Positions 8,650 to 16,707 of a DNA stretch of 38,191 nt are shown piece after piece. Source of the stretch: a virus. Every line of letters begins with the position of its first letter. The first letter of the stretch is position 1. The stretch lies in IMG/VR virus record IMGVR_UViG_3300026512_000006, positions 64,001 through 102,191 of that record; one strand, given 5' to 3'. A program made the translations under genes and the position numbers. The notes beneath the pieces are model-generated. The model saw only the letters and a list, made by a program, of their open reading frames with translations. It did no database searches and had not been told where the DNA came from.

Positions 8650-8960
8650 TAGTCATTCCAACTTGAACATACATTAACTGCTTCTAGTAGTGTAAGAAGT
8701 TCTTGAGCATGTACTACTTCGATATCTTTAGATAATAAGTCATCAAGAATGTTATGTACTACTTTATTTGCTTTTTCTTTAAGGGTTAATGCGTTATCTG
8801 TTTCTGAAGGTACTTCAGTATCTTGTGCATGTTTAACTGCCTCTAAGTGTTCATCCCATGGTGTTACTTCCGCAAGATCAATAACACCAAGGAAAGAGCC
8901 TAAAAAATCTCTTAAACTTTCAATATCTTGAGCAGTGCTATCATTTTCTTTAAATGCCAT
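8649..8960 (-). CDS. hypothetical acidic protein (103 aa)
   Basis: Not recognised. The start MAFKEND at 8960 is preferred because AAAAGGAAATGCA precedes it and the gene then begins 16 bases after the upstream stop; a longer frame to 9071 would overlap the membrane-protein gene by nearly 100 bases. The product is acidic and probably all-helical (SLRDFLGSFLGVIDLAEV, LTLLEAV near the end), soluble, without cysteine clusters. It is translationally coupled to the MazG-like gene by a TAATG overlap, hinting at a joint role. Confidence 0.6.
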   Translation of the reverse strand: MAFKENDSTAQDIESLRDFLGSFLGVIDLAEVTPWDEHLEAVKHAQDTEVPSETDNALTLKEKANKVVHNILDDLLSKDIEVVHAQELLTLLEAVNVCSSWND

Positions 8961-8976
8961 TGCATTTCCTTTTGAT

Positions 8977-9291
8977 TTAATCGAACAAACTATCAAATTT
9001 TTCAGCCATTGTGGCATATTTGTCTTGTTCTTTATTAGTGCAGGTACTATCTGCATCTTTTTTTTGTTCAAATACTTTGATTGGAAACCATATTAAGTAG
9101 AGACTTATTAAGGTCGAACCAGCAGTCGCTGATACAACTCCAAGTATTGAACCACCAAATATACTGTTCAGTAAAATTAACATTAATATGTCAACTCCTA
9201 CGTCAGCGTATTTCCCTTTATTCCATTTTATACGTAGTATTATGAAGTTAAATAGAACGGCTAGCCCTAAGGCTATTACCATTGCTCCCAT
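8977..9291 (-). CDS. small membrane protein (104 aa)
   Basis: Two or three hydrophobic segments: residues 1-19 (MGAMVIALGLAVLFNFIIL), about 31-54 (VGVDILMLILL onward through NSIFGGSILGVV) and 57-71 (GSTLISLYLIWFPIK), followed by a charged tail of about 33 residues. The short charged loop RIKWNKGKYAD separates the first two. Ribosome binding site GGAGGTG overlaps the end of the PhoH-like gene (TAATG). Function unknown; similar small membrane proteins are common in phage early/middle regions. It could be a holin-like or inner-membrane effector, but no lysis gene is adjacent. Confidence 0.65.
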   Translation of the reverse strand: MGAMVIALGLAVLFNFIILRIKWNKGKYADVGVDILMLILLNSIFGGSILGVVSATAGSTLISLYLIWFPIKVFEQKKDADSTCTNKEQDKYATMAEKFDSLFD

Positions 9292-10397
9292 TACACCTCC
9301 TTTGAGAATAGCTTTTCAGCGTACTCCGCAAAGTTAGATCGTACAACTCGTTGAAGAGGTACTACGTGTTTGTTCACACCATTGCCTAGTATCGTAGCAC
9401 AATCATTAAGTATTACACTAAGTCCATTTGTGAATTTAGTCATATTAGGATTATCTATTTGGTTGTTAGAGCCTACTAGTATTATCTTACAGTTCTTACC
9501 GAATCTGGTTAATACTTTTTGTAGGGAACTCTTAGACATCCCTTGGACTTCATCTATAATAACTACAGTGTCTGTAAATGTTCTACCGCGCATGCCGAGA
9601 CCTGTAAGGGCCTCGATGTTACAGTCTTGTACTATTTTTTCCATCTGTGTTTCTACTTTTTCTTCTAGTTCTCTACCTTTCGCTTTACCGCCTTTTAGGC
9701 GATTACGAACAATAAAGTCTAAAGAATCGTAGAGGGGGTGGAAATAGATTAAGTTCTTTTCATCTGCAGAGTTATGGGTAGGTATGTAATTATCTGTCAA
9801 GTATAAGTGGTCAGAAGAGTCTAGTGTAATACACTTAACAGCTTCTACCCCGATATGCTCAATAGCGGCAATACTTAGTCTACTGTTTTCAATGTACCTG
9901 TGATTAGCTGCTTTACGCGGTATTGATGCTAAATTAAATTCACATCTCTTAATACGTACTTCGTAAGAGATATGGTTACAATTAGTTTCAATTCCTTTAA
10001 TTTTAAGAGCTCCCATACGATCTCTTGTGGATACTGTAGTATACGCACCTAAAGACTTAGATACCTCCACTACATCCATAGCCAACTGGTGTGAGGATGT
10101 ATAAAACATTACTTCACCAGAAGGTCTTATAGAGCCATCAGTGTCAATCAGTCCTTGTAGAAGTGCTACTCGTTGTGCAATAGATCTAAATTTAAAATCG
10201 TTAGGGATATACTTCTCATAAGATCTCTTACCTTTTAAGCCTATGCTTTCAAGTTCGTTAAGGCCTGACTTTTTAGAGTCTAGTTCGTCAATTACTGTTT
10301 CTGCTATACACACTATAGTGTCTTTTTCTTGCCTTAGCGCAATTATGTGATTAGCGTCAAGTAATGGTATATTAGTGTCTATACATAAGTATTTCAT
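9291..10397 (-). CDS. phoH: PIN-PhoH hybrid with in-frame internal deletion and intein remnant
   Basis: An apparently damaged PhoH2-type gene. Residues 1-50 are the start of a PIN nuclease domain (CIDTN, then IDELDSKKSGLNELE). Residues 51-209 are the C-terminal part of an intein: homing-endonuclease motif LLQGLIDTDGSI (79-90) and splicing blocks ending CITLDSSDHLYL...YIPTHN followed by Ser210. From 210 on it is PhoH ATPase: ADEK...HPLYDSLDF, Walker B VVIIDEVQG (278-286), then LVGSNNQID and VPLQRVVRSNF. Missing are the rest of PIN, the PhoH Walker A loop and the N-terminal intein blocks, so neither splicing nor normal ATP binding is expected. The fusion keeps one open frame of 368 codons. It is coupled to neighbours by TAATG overlaps. 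Confidence 0.8.
   Translation of the reverse strand: MKYLCIDTNIPLLDANHIIALRQEKDTIVCIAETVIDELDSKKSGLNELESIGLKGKRSYEKYIPNDFKFRSIAQRVALLQGLIDTDGSIRPSGEVMFYTSSHQLAMDVVEVSKSLGAYTTVSTRDRMGALKIKGIETNCNHISYEVRIKRCEFNLASIPRKAANHRYIENSRLSIAAIEHIGVEAVKCITLDSSDHLYLTDNYIPTHNSADEKNLIYFHPLYDSLDFIVRNRLKGGKAKGRELEEKVETQMEKIVQDCNIEALTGLGMRGRTFTDTVVIIDEVQGMSKSSLQKVLTRFGKNCKIILVGSNNQIDNPNMTKFTNGLSVILNDCATILGNGVNKHVVPLQRVVRSNFAEYAEKLFSKEV
9771..10247 (-). mobile_element. C-terminal intein fragment with LAGLIDADG endonuclease motif
   Basis: Corresponds to residues about 51-209 of the PhoH hybrid. GLIDTDG is one LAGLIDADG motif. The C-terminal splicing region ends in His-Asn followed by Ser, as required at an intein/C-extein junction. 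The N-terminal nucleophile block and the preceding intein half are absent. The insertion point, just before ADEK...PLYD, is a conserved PhoH position. The left edge is approximate. Confidence 0.75.
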
Positions 10398-11005
10398 TAC
10401 TTATTCTTTCTACTTTCAGCAATATCCTCTATAGCAGCAGCATCACATTCTTTTCTAGCAGTCCAGCGAGCTTTAAGTTCTTCTTTTCCCATCCAGATGT
10501 CTTTACCAGCTATTACTAATTCCATCTCATGAGGTGTTAGGAATCCTCCATAGATTTCAGTAAATGCGGAGTTGAGTTCTTTGTCTGTGAAGTCTACCTG
10601 TGCTTTAACTTCGTGTCCTTTTCCACTTGCACCGCCTGAATAGTTATGTACCATAAATTGTATATAATTTGCAATTTCTATTTCAGCACAGGATAAAGTT
10701 ATTATAGTGGATACAGATGCTACAGTTCCAGATAGTTTGGCTGTGACTGTTGCTTTGCTATTTGTAATAGCTTCAATAATCATGAAACCAGAATCTACGT
10801 ATCCTCCACCATTATTAATATGTAGCGTAACAGTATCTCCTGCGTAGGAATGATTAAGAATATGACATACTCTATTGTATTCAGACGGCTCTTCTATTTG
10901 GCCTGTAAGGTATATATCAGTATGTCTTCCATTTTGTAAAATAGGTACGTAATCATCCCATATTGATGTCTTTGCGGCTGGTTGTTGTAAGAATAATTCT
11001 TCCAT
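10397..11005 (-). CDS. ClpP-like serine protease
   Basis: Protein of 202 residues of the ClpP/crotonase fold. It shows the oxyanion/substrate strand INNGGGYVDSGFMI, the nucleophile region SGTVASVSTI (equivalent to ClpP GxAASMG), the catalytic His region FMVHNYSGGASGKG (ClpP MIHQPSGG) and IWMGKEEL, matching the ClpP region with the third triad residue. It lacks the long N-terminal loop of bacterial ClpP. Phage homologues may process structural proteins or act with a host unfoldase; a middle-gene position outside the capsid module makes a prohead protease role unlikely. The stop overlaps the PhoH start (TAATG). Confidence 0.8.
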   Translation of the reverse strand: MEELFLQQPAAKTSIWDDYVPILQNGRHTDIYLTGQIEEPSEYNRVCHILNHSYAGDTVTLHINNGGGYVDSGFMIIEAITNSKATVTAKLSGTVASVSTIITLSCAEIEIANYIQFMVHNYSGGASGKGHEVKAQVDFTDKELNSAFTEIYGGFLTPHEMELVIAGKDIWMGKEELKARWTARKECDAAAIEDIAESRKNK

Positions 11006-11015
11006 TATTGTCTCT

Positions 11016-11540
11016 TTATTTTAAATTTTTTAGTATATCGTTCGCGGTAGTAGTACTTACTCTTATTTTAATAAAAGGAATTGCATTATCTATTAGTAGC
11101 TGTTCTATAACTTTATCTTTATTTTCTGCTTCTTCCAATGAATGCGCTCTTCCATATTCTTGGTAAGGGTGTTTTTCAGTGTCTCTAATTAACAGGATAT
11201 TAAGATTATTATACTTATGAAATAGTTCTAATGTTAAAGTTTTAAAAGCCTTAGTCGGTATGATACTAGTGTCGTCTAAGTAGGCTAGTCCCATTATAAA
11301 TGGACTATCGTGTATTACGTAGTCTACACTATCTTGTAGTCTAAATAAACGATGATGTTGTTCTCCTAGTATGTGTAGTTGATCAGATAGCCTTACAGTG
11401 TCTTTGCCATAAGTTAAGTCTTTAGCGTACTCTTGTAGTAATTCTACTTTGTATTGGTTAGACTTCATCTTACTGAATAATTCAGCAGCTGTAGTACTTT
11501 TACCTGTACCAGGACCGCCAAATAAGTTTATATTTATCAT
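11016..11540 (-). CDS. P-loop NTPase, NadR/AAA_28 kinase-like
   Basis: Protein of 174 residues with Walker A FGGPGTGKST (7-16), a second conserved block LLQEYAKDLTYGKD, HILGEQHHRLFRL, and a Walker-B-like DSPFIMG around residue 98. This order is typical of the small phage P-loop proteins related to NadR and Ttd14 (AAA_28), which resemble nucleoside/riboside kinases. The substrate is unknown; a role in nucleotide or NAD metabolism is possible. The start overlaps the stop of the preceding gene as ATGA, so the two are translationally coupled. Confidence 0.75.
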   Translation of the reverse strand: MININLFGGPGTGKSTTAAELFSKMKSNQYKVELLQEYAKDLTYGKDTVRLSDQLHILGEQHHRLFRLQDSVDYVIHDSPFIMGLAYLDDTSIIPTKAFKTLTLELFHKYNNLNILLIRDTEKHPYQEYGRAHSLEEAENKDKVIEQLLIDNAIPFIKIRVSTTTANDILKNLK

Positions 11541-11842
11541 TGTGAATCCCTTGCTGTTATTACTAGCTTATGGAACCATAGAGGTCTACATTGTATTCTA
11601 CAGATATTAAGTAAATTACTAGATAAAATAAAACACATTCCTTTTATAGCATTTATAGTGTTAGAGGTTATAACATAGTCATTAGAAGGCCTATTACATT
11701 TTATAGTAATAAAATCAGGTCTATTACCATCTTTATTTTTCATACCTCTAAACATTAATAAGTCCGTATCTACTACATCAGTGTAGTCTTCGTACTCAAA
11801 GGTAATTGTGAAATGTTTATTCTGTTGGCTGACCATTGGCAT
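11537..11842 (-). CDS. hypothetical protein (101 aa)
   Basis: Not recognised. The start ATG at 11842 lies 5 bases after GAGGA; a GTG at 11845 and an ATG at 11836 are alternatives. It overlaps the end of the ligase gene by 26 bases. The N-terminal half is beta-rich and acidic (HFTITFEYEDYTDVVDTD), the C-terminal half contains ICRIQCRPLWFHKLV. No membrane segment. Four cysteines are spread without a metal-site pattern. Confidence 0.55.
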   Translation of the reverse strand: MPMVSQQNKHFTITFEYEDYTDVVDTDLLMFRGMKNKDGNRPDFITIKCNRPSNDYVITSNTINAIKGMCFILSSNLLNICRIQCRPLWFHKLVITARDSQ

Positions 11843-12917
11843 CACATCCTCTAAACATAATACCTACAGGTTTTAACGGTATCCCATTCTTGCTATAAGT
11901 TTCAAATTCAATCTTTAACCACTTACCGATATAGTTGTCAGCTTCCGCTGCCATTGCTAATCGTTCTTCGTTAGTGCCTTTTAGTTTTACTTTGAACATT
12001 TTACCTTCTTCAGGACTACCTACAAAAGCTTCAAAAACTGGATGATTGTTCTTGTCAATGCTATAAGCATGTACCAGGAATTCAGCATCTTTAGTTTTCT
12101 TGTATTTAAATTGAGATGTACTTCTAACATTATGCTCGTATAATCCATTAAAGTTTTTTATTACAGTACCTTCAAGACCAGCAGCCATGCATTGGTTATA
12201 GTGATTTTCTATGTCAGTCATATCATCACACTCTATGCCTGTAAGGAAGAATACATAATTATTAAACTCTGTAGCTAATTCAACATCAATCATCTTGTTA
12301 TGCCTATATTCAAATTCTTCAGCTATGAGTGGGATATCGAAGATATTAAATGTAAGTTTCTTGGATAATTCTTTAGGTTTTTTAACAGCAGATGTAATAT
12401 CCTGTAAGTGTTCTCCATGGATGTATAATTCTCCATTTAATTCAGTTGTGGATAGACGTTCCATAATGTCCCGTACTTCATCCTCTAAATGAGGAATAGG
12501 AGGATATACTTCACCTCCACGGCTAGTTAGGAGTAACTCATTATCTATTAACCTATATGTGGCATTTACACCATTTAGTTTAGGAGTTGAGACACATGGA
12601 AATATAACATTATTTAGCTGATCTTGAAATACTTTTACTTTCATAGGTAAGGCTACTGTTGTAGGTGCTTCCAATGAGGTAGAGTATCCAGCTTTTTGTT
12701 TCTTAGCCCAGACTGATTGAGCTTCTAAGATTGCTTGTTCTTCAGGAGAGGTTTCGTTTGCACGTCCTATGTTTTTACCTTTTGCAATAGTGGATTTAGA
12801 TTGTTGTTTACCATCTAATTGTCCCCATGTGCGTGTATAGGTGTTACCTGTTATTTCCATATCGATGATCTGTGTTGCACCAGTTTTAGAAGTTTTATAA
12901 AGTCTTTCTAATTGCAT
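11817..12917 (-). CDS. ATP-dependent DNA ligase with WGR-like N terminus
   Basis: Nucleotidyltransferase-fold DNA ligase, 366 residues; seals nicks during replication and repair. Residues about 29-50 (TRTWGQLDGKQQSKS) form a WGR-like DNA-binding segment. The catalytic lysine is in PKLNGVNA (motif I, usually KxDG), followed by LLTSRGGE, motif III ELNGELYIHG, motif IV LEGTVIKN and motif V FKYKK. A C-terminal OB domain fits the region from about residue 275 (VGSPEEGKMFKVKLK). Motif I has Asn where Asp is usual; this may be a phage-lineage variant. It overlaps the upstream gene by 10 bases. Confidence 0.85.
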   Translation of the reverse strand: MQLERLYKTSKTGATQIIDMEITGNTYTRTWGQLDGKQQSKSTIAKGKNIGRANETSPEEQAILEAQSVWAKKQKAGYSTSLEAPTTVALPMKVKVFQDQLNNVIFPCVSTPKLNGVNATYRLIDNELLLTSRGGEVYPPIPHLEDEVRDIMERLSTTELNGELYIHGEHLQDITSAVKKPKELSKKLTFNIFDIPLIAEEFEYRHNKMIDVELATEFNNYVFFLTGIECDDMTDIENHYNQCMAAGLEGTVIKNFNGLYEHNVRSTSQFKYKKTKDAEFLVHAYSIDKNNHPVFEAFVGSPEEGKMFKVKLKGTNEERLAMAAEADNYIGKWLKIEFETYSKNGIPLKPVGIMFRGCDANGQPTE

Positions 12918-13141
12918 AATTTGTACTCTCCACTTATTAGTTTATTTCGTGTGTCAGCGGTTGTTTCATTTAAGAATTGATTTCTAAACTTTGAAGTAGT
13001 TCTTGAGTAGTCCCAAGCATCTGTAAGAGTAACAGTACCGTCAGTATACTTAGATGCTACCGCAGTGTTATAGCTGAACAGTACTTCTCTTTCAGTTGTT
13101 TTAACCACAACATGGTTAGCATTTAAAATATCAACGGTCAT
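12908..13141 (-). CDS. small conserved-type phage protein (77 aa)
   Basis: Contains REVLFSYNTAVASKY followed by YSRTTSKFRNQFL, a pattern I recognise from short phage proteins of unknown role that share a 'FSY..pVA...YS.TTS.H' core (DUF8033-like). Beta-rich, soluble, no cysteine pair. It lies directly after nrdB and overlaps the ligase start. Function unknown. Confidence 0.6.
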   Translation of the reverse strand: MTVDILNANHVVVKTTEREVLFSYNTAVASKYTDGTVTLTDAWDYSRTTSKFRNQFLNETTADTRNKLISGEYKLCN

Positions 13142-13162
13142 GTTATTCCTTTATTTAGTAAT

Positions 13163-14200
13163 CTAACTAGTTTTTAAAAATCTAGCTAAATCGTTTTTAA
13201 TAGTACCTTTTTGGTACTGGTTAGATTTCATTTCTTGCTGGGCTACTACCTGATTACTAATATCTCTATAGTGATTAAACCAAGTTATAGTATCATTAGG
13301 TTTTATAGCTAGTGTATCTATCCCTACATCACGTAATGCTTTGTTTGCTTGGTAGTCAATAAACGCTTCACCTATTGATTTGTTATACCCAGGTATAGAC
13401 CCATCTTTTAGTAGGTAATTATTCCAAGAGTACTCATCCTTAACTATTTTAGTTACTTCATTAGCAATAAATTCATAAGCAAAATCTTTATCCACTAATC
13501 CAGTACGTATCATGTCTTTAATAACATTGGCGTTAGTCGGGTAGTGGATTTCCATTTCATCTTCAGCAATTTTCTTTAACAGCATACTAAAGCCATTAAT
13601 AGCATTATTGTATGCGTTGTTAATGCGAAATGTAACAAAAAAACTGAATGGAAATTTTATATGTTCTAAGAGATATGCGGCTACGACTACTTTGAAGATA
13701 GACAGCATGTTATTGCGGTCTAGCTTGTCTGCATAATCTACTTCAGATGTTAACCTGGTTTTAATTACAGGATCTGTATATACAATATCAATTACTTCAG
13801 TAGCCTTATCTCCAAACATCTCAACAAGTCCTGTAGAGTAGCTTAGTGCATGAATAGACTCATTTTGAGCAATATACTGATACAGCATTGCAAGCTCAGG
13901 GTTAGTGGTACACATAGTTAGATCATTATATATGTTAACAACTCCTGAGTCCATTAGAGATTGATACCCGTTGTTTAGTTTAAACATGCGTTGGGCTACA
14001 GCAGGTAATGATTTAAATCCTAGCGAATCCCCAGAGAAGTCAATCATCTTATCTGTCCAGAATTTACCAAATGCAGCTTCATATAAGTTTTTGTAAATAG
14101 GAAATTGCACATTATCTGAGCGTAGAAATACTCCACCCTCTTGACCACCGAATAGTGGATTAGATGCTGGCTTAGTTTCTATATTTAGTATATTACTCAT
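13163..14200 (-). CDS. nrdB: class I ribonucleotide reductase, small (beta) subunit
   Basis: Generates the radical used by NrdA to reduce ribonucleotides. Counting from MSNILN: Asp84 in LMDSGV, Glu114 and His117 in NESIH, and Tyr121 in ALSYS match the E. coli D84, E115, H118 ligands and the Y122 radical site. LLEHIKFPFSFF matches the E204 region. The second Glu/His pair reads DEMEIH, i.e. one residue more than the usual DExxH spacing, which is odd. The start at 14200 overlaps the nrdA stop as ATGA, giving coupled translation; an in-frame start 9 bases upstream is less likely. Length (345 aa) is normal. Confidence 0.93.
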   Translation of the reverse strand: MSNILNIETKPASNPLFGGQEGGVFLRSDNVQFPIYKNLYEAAFGKFWTDKMIDFSGDSLGFKSLPAVAQRMFKLNNGYQSLMDSGVVNIYNDLTMCTTNPELAMLYQYIAQNESIHALSYSTGLVEMFGDKATEVIDIVYTDPVIKTRLTSEVDYADKLDRNNMLSIFKVVVAAYLLEHIKFPFSFFVTFRINNAYNNAINGFSMLLKKIAEDEMEIHYPTNANVIKDMIRTGLVDKDFAYEFIANEVTKIVKDEYSWNNYLLKDGSIPGYNKSIGEAFIDYQANKALRDVGIDTLAIKPNDTITWFNHYRDISNQVVAQQEMKSNQYQKGTIKNDLARFLKTS

Positions 14201-16359
14201 GATGCACAACTTTCACATATTTCAACTTCTGAGTTCTGAGACTGTAAGTAGTAAAGTGATTTAAGGCCTTGCTCTTCTGCATAAATTATATCCTTGAAAA
14301 TTTCATATGCACTATTAGTGTTAGTGATATATGTATTGATTGACTGACCTTGGTCTAATAGATATTTCTGTCGTACAGCTGCAAGGTCGTATAAAGCTTT
14401 AGTAGGAATGTCAAAGGCCAGTTCATATTTTGAACGAAGCTTTGCTAATTGTGGTACTAGCTGTTTATTAGAGTATGTCCCAGTTTTTTCAGCTATAAGC
14501 TTTAGTACTGGCTCTATTCCCTCAGTGGCTCCTATTATAATGCTAGATGTAGCAGTAGGGGCTATAGCAAATAATGTTGAAAATCTAGAAGGCCTTGTAA
14601 GATTAGTTCTATTGTAGAATGGAAAGCTACCACGTTCTACGGCTAATTTTTCTGATTCAGATGTGAATACTTTTTTTATGGATATACTGAGATCAGCCAT
14701 AACTGTCAAGGCTTTTTTATCTGAGAACTTAATGTTATTGTTAGCGAAGTGGTAGGCTAGGTTGTTCATTCCTATACCTATTGCCCTGTAATTTCGATTA
14801 AACATTTCGCCGTCTTTAACTGGGTAGTATTGCCAGTCTATGAGGTTATCAGAAGCACGTAGTAAGCAATAAGCTGATTTGCTTTTCTCTTCTTCAGACA
14901 TGCTGTCCCATTTAGCAACATTAATACTGGATAGATTACATAAAGCTAAAAGCCCTGCCTCATACGTAGTATTTGTAGTGTACTGTTGGGTACTTAGGTC
15001 CATTGATAGTATGTCTTCTGTATGTGCTGCTGCTTTAGTAGGCAAGTGTATTTCTTGACAAAGATTAGATTGGTGAATCTTAGCATTAAATGGAGATTGT
15101 TCATTTGAATTCTCGTCAAAGAAGACATAGAGGTTGCCCGTTTCTGCTCTAATTTTAGCTACTATGTATGCTAAATCACTAGCAGGTACAGTAGTTTCAC
15201 CTTTTCCTTCTTTTTCTAATCGTTCGTACTCTTTGTCGAATTCTACACCATAGAGATTTAATAGGGAAGAGGCTTCTTTTGGATCAAATAAAGTTATATC
15301 TTTTCCTTCTTGAATTCTACGTAAGAATATTCTATTAATCTTAATAGAGTATTGTAGTTTACGTGCTCGTTTAGATTCGTTACCTCCTTCGTCTTTTAAT
15401 TCTAGTAGCTCGAATACGTCTGCGTGCCACCATTGAAATGTTACTACGCAGGCACCAGGTCTAGCACCTAGTTGATTGTATAGAGTTATAGCACTTTCAA
15501 CGAATTGGATAGTAGGAGTAGGTCCAGAGGACTTACCGGCTTTACCGACTTGAGATGCTCGCATTCGTAGAGAGGATACGTCTACTGCGTTGCCTCCTCC
15601 ATGTCTAGAATATTGCCCAATATCACTAACTACTTTATTAATAGATTCAGTGTTATCTGCCATTTGATGCAAACAGCATGATGCCATTTGTGCATCATTA
15701 GTTAAGCTGTTGAGCCATTTGGACGTAGCCTCTGTGTACACAAATGTAAACAAGTCGTTATACCTTTGCAGGATGTAGTCTACTCTAACTGCTTTATCTT
15801 CGTATAGAAATCCTTGGATAGCTAATCTCATGAAGCCATGTTGTAATAGTTCTACTGGTTGACTATTAATTTTAAAGCTATACTTATCGAAGAATAAGTT
15901 TAAACCTAGGTAAGTAGAATCAAGATCTCTCTCTGGTACTATAGCGTTACCCAGTATATGTATTTCATCTTCAGACAGTATATCAAATATATTAATAATC
16001 TTATTATTACTTATCAGCGTTTGTAGTACATCTTTATAGTTTGGGTACTGATTTCTACGCATATTATACATATCTTTATACATTTTTTGCAAATACAGCC
16101 TTTTAGCCACATCATCGTACTGAGGAGTTATCTGTGAAGTCATATTAGATACTGTATCTATAACTTCATCTACTAATACAGAAATTGGCATTCTGTTATA
16201 GATTTTTATTGTTAATGCATCAGAGATAGCATCTGCAAGGATAGAGTTATTCTCGCAGGCCCATAATAGCACATTGTACATTTTCATGTAGTCGTAAGGC
16301 TCAGCAGTCCCATCACGCTTTATAATTAGATGGCTTTTATTGTCTACGAGTTCTACCAT
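14197..16359 (-). CDS. nrdA: class I ribonucleotide reductase, large (alpha) subunit
   Basis: Reduces NDPs to dNDPs with NrdB. The N-terminal ATP-cone-like region (HLIIKRDGTAEPYDYMKM) is followed by Cys228/229 in MASCCLHQM, the catalytic NLCQE at 432-436 (E. coli N437, C439, E441) and Cys474 in ALCNLSSIN. The C-terminal tail EICESCAS supplies the redox cysteine pair for re-reduction by a thioredoxin/glutaredoxin. At 720 residues it is near the usual length. The start follows AAAAAGGATAAT. No intron or endonuclease interrupts this pair, although nrd genes are frequent targets in phages. Confidence 0.95.
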   Translation of the reverse strand: MVELVDNKSHLIIKRDGTAEPYDYMKMYNVLLWACENNSILADAISDALTIKIYNRMPISVLVDEVIDTVSNMTSQITPQYDDVAKRLYLQKMYKDMYNMRRNQYPNYKDVLQTLISNNKIINIFDILSEDEIHILGNAIVPERDLDSTYLGLNLFFDKYSFKINSQPVELLQHGFMRLAIQGFLYEDKAVRVDYILQRYNDLFTFVYTEATSKWLNSLTNDAQMASCCLHQMADNTESINKVVSDIGQYSRHGGGNAVDVSSLRMRASQVGKAGKSSGPTPTIQFVESAITLYNQLGARPGACVVTFQWWHADVFELLELKDEGGNESKRARKLQYSIKINRIFLRRIQEGKDITLFDPKEASSLLNLYGVEFDKEYERLEKEGKGETTVPASDLAYIVAKIRAETGNLYVFFDENSNEQSPFNAKIHQSNLCQEIHLPTKAAAHTEDILSMDLSTQQYTTNTTYEAGLLALCNLSSINVAKWDSMSEEEKSKSAYCLLRASDNLIDWQYYPVKDGEMFNRNYRAIGIGMNNLAYHFANNNIKFSDKKALTVMADLSISIKKVFTSESEKLAVERGSFPFYNRTNLTRPSRFSTLFAIAPTATSSIIIGATEGIEPVLKLIAEKTGTYSNKQLVPQLAKLRSKYELAFDIPTKALYDLAAVRQKYLLDQGQSINTYITNTNSAYEIFKDIIYAEEQGLKSLYYLQSQNSEVEICESCAS

Positions 16360-16390
16360 TATTATCCTTTTTAATATTATTTTTTTATTG

Positions 16391-16534
16391 TTATCCGGCT
16401 GTAGCAGCTAAAGCACTTACATAGTTGATTAACGCATCTAGTAGGTCTATTCCACTTTGACCATTCAATGTCATTAAAATTAGTAACGGTATCCCACCTA
16501 TTAGGCGAGATCCACTAACATTAATGTTTTCCAT
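16391..16534 (-). CDS. short hydrophobic peptide gene (47 aa)
   Basis: Reads MENINVSGSRLIGGIPLLIL then MTLNGQSGIDLLDALINYVS and a short Ala/Gly tail. One moderately hydrophobic stretch (LIGGIPLLILM). Its ATG overlaps the stop of the upstream 57-residue gene as TAATG, which argues for translation by coupling. No family recognised. Confidence 0.45.
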   Translation of the reverse strand: MENINVSGSRLIGGIPLLILMTLNGQSGIDLLDALINYVSALAATAG

Positions 16535-16707
16535 TATGCTTTGTCTGCTTCTAGTAGTTCAGCACGCACACTTGTTACATTCTTTTTAATCTCTCCTAAA
16601 GTTTTACGAATACGTGCTGATTCAGCTTTAGTTGGTTTATTTTCATATTTTTCGATTTGCCCTAAGACAGTAATTAGTAATTCTTTAGTTTGATTTAATT
16701 TGTTCAT
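16534..16707 (-). CDS. small basic protein, histone H1 (Hc1)-like
   Basis: 57 residues starting MNKLNQTKELLITVLGQIEK, with YENKPTKAESARIRKTLGEI and KKNVTSVRAELLEADKA. Spacing and chemistry (nKA..RiRK.L..lK..v..vRaELl) resemble bacterial histone-H1-like Hc1 proteins, which form a coiled helix and bind DNA without specificity. The start follows AAGGAATCTAA. The short size leaves the assignment tentative; a generic coiled coil is the alternative. Confidence 0.55.
   Translation of the reverse strand: MNKLNQTKELLITVLGQIEKYENKPTKAESARIRKTLGEIKKNVTSVRAELLEADKA

Noticed and set aside
8649-9071. Longer version of the acidic protein starting at 9071
   Set aside because: It would overlap the membrane-protein gene by about 95 bases and has no ribosome binding site; the ATG at 8960 does.
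11817-12917. Inactive ligase because motif I is KLNG
   Set aside because: The catalytic Lys and all other motifs are intact, and Asn at this place may be a normal phage variant, so loss of function is not supported.
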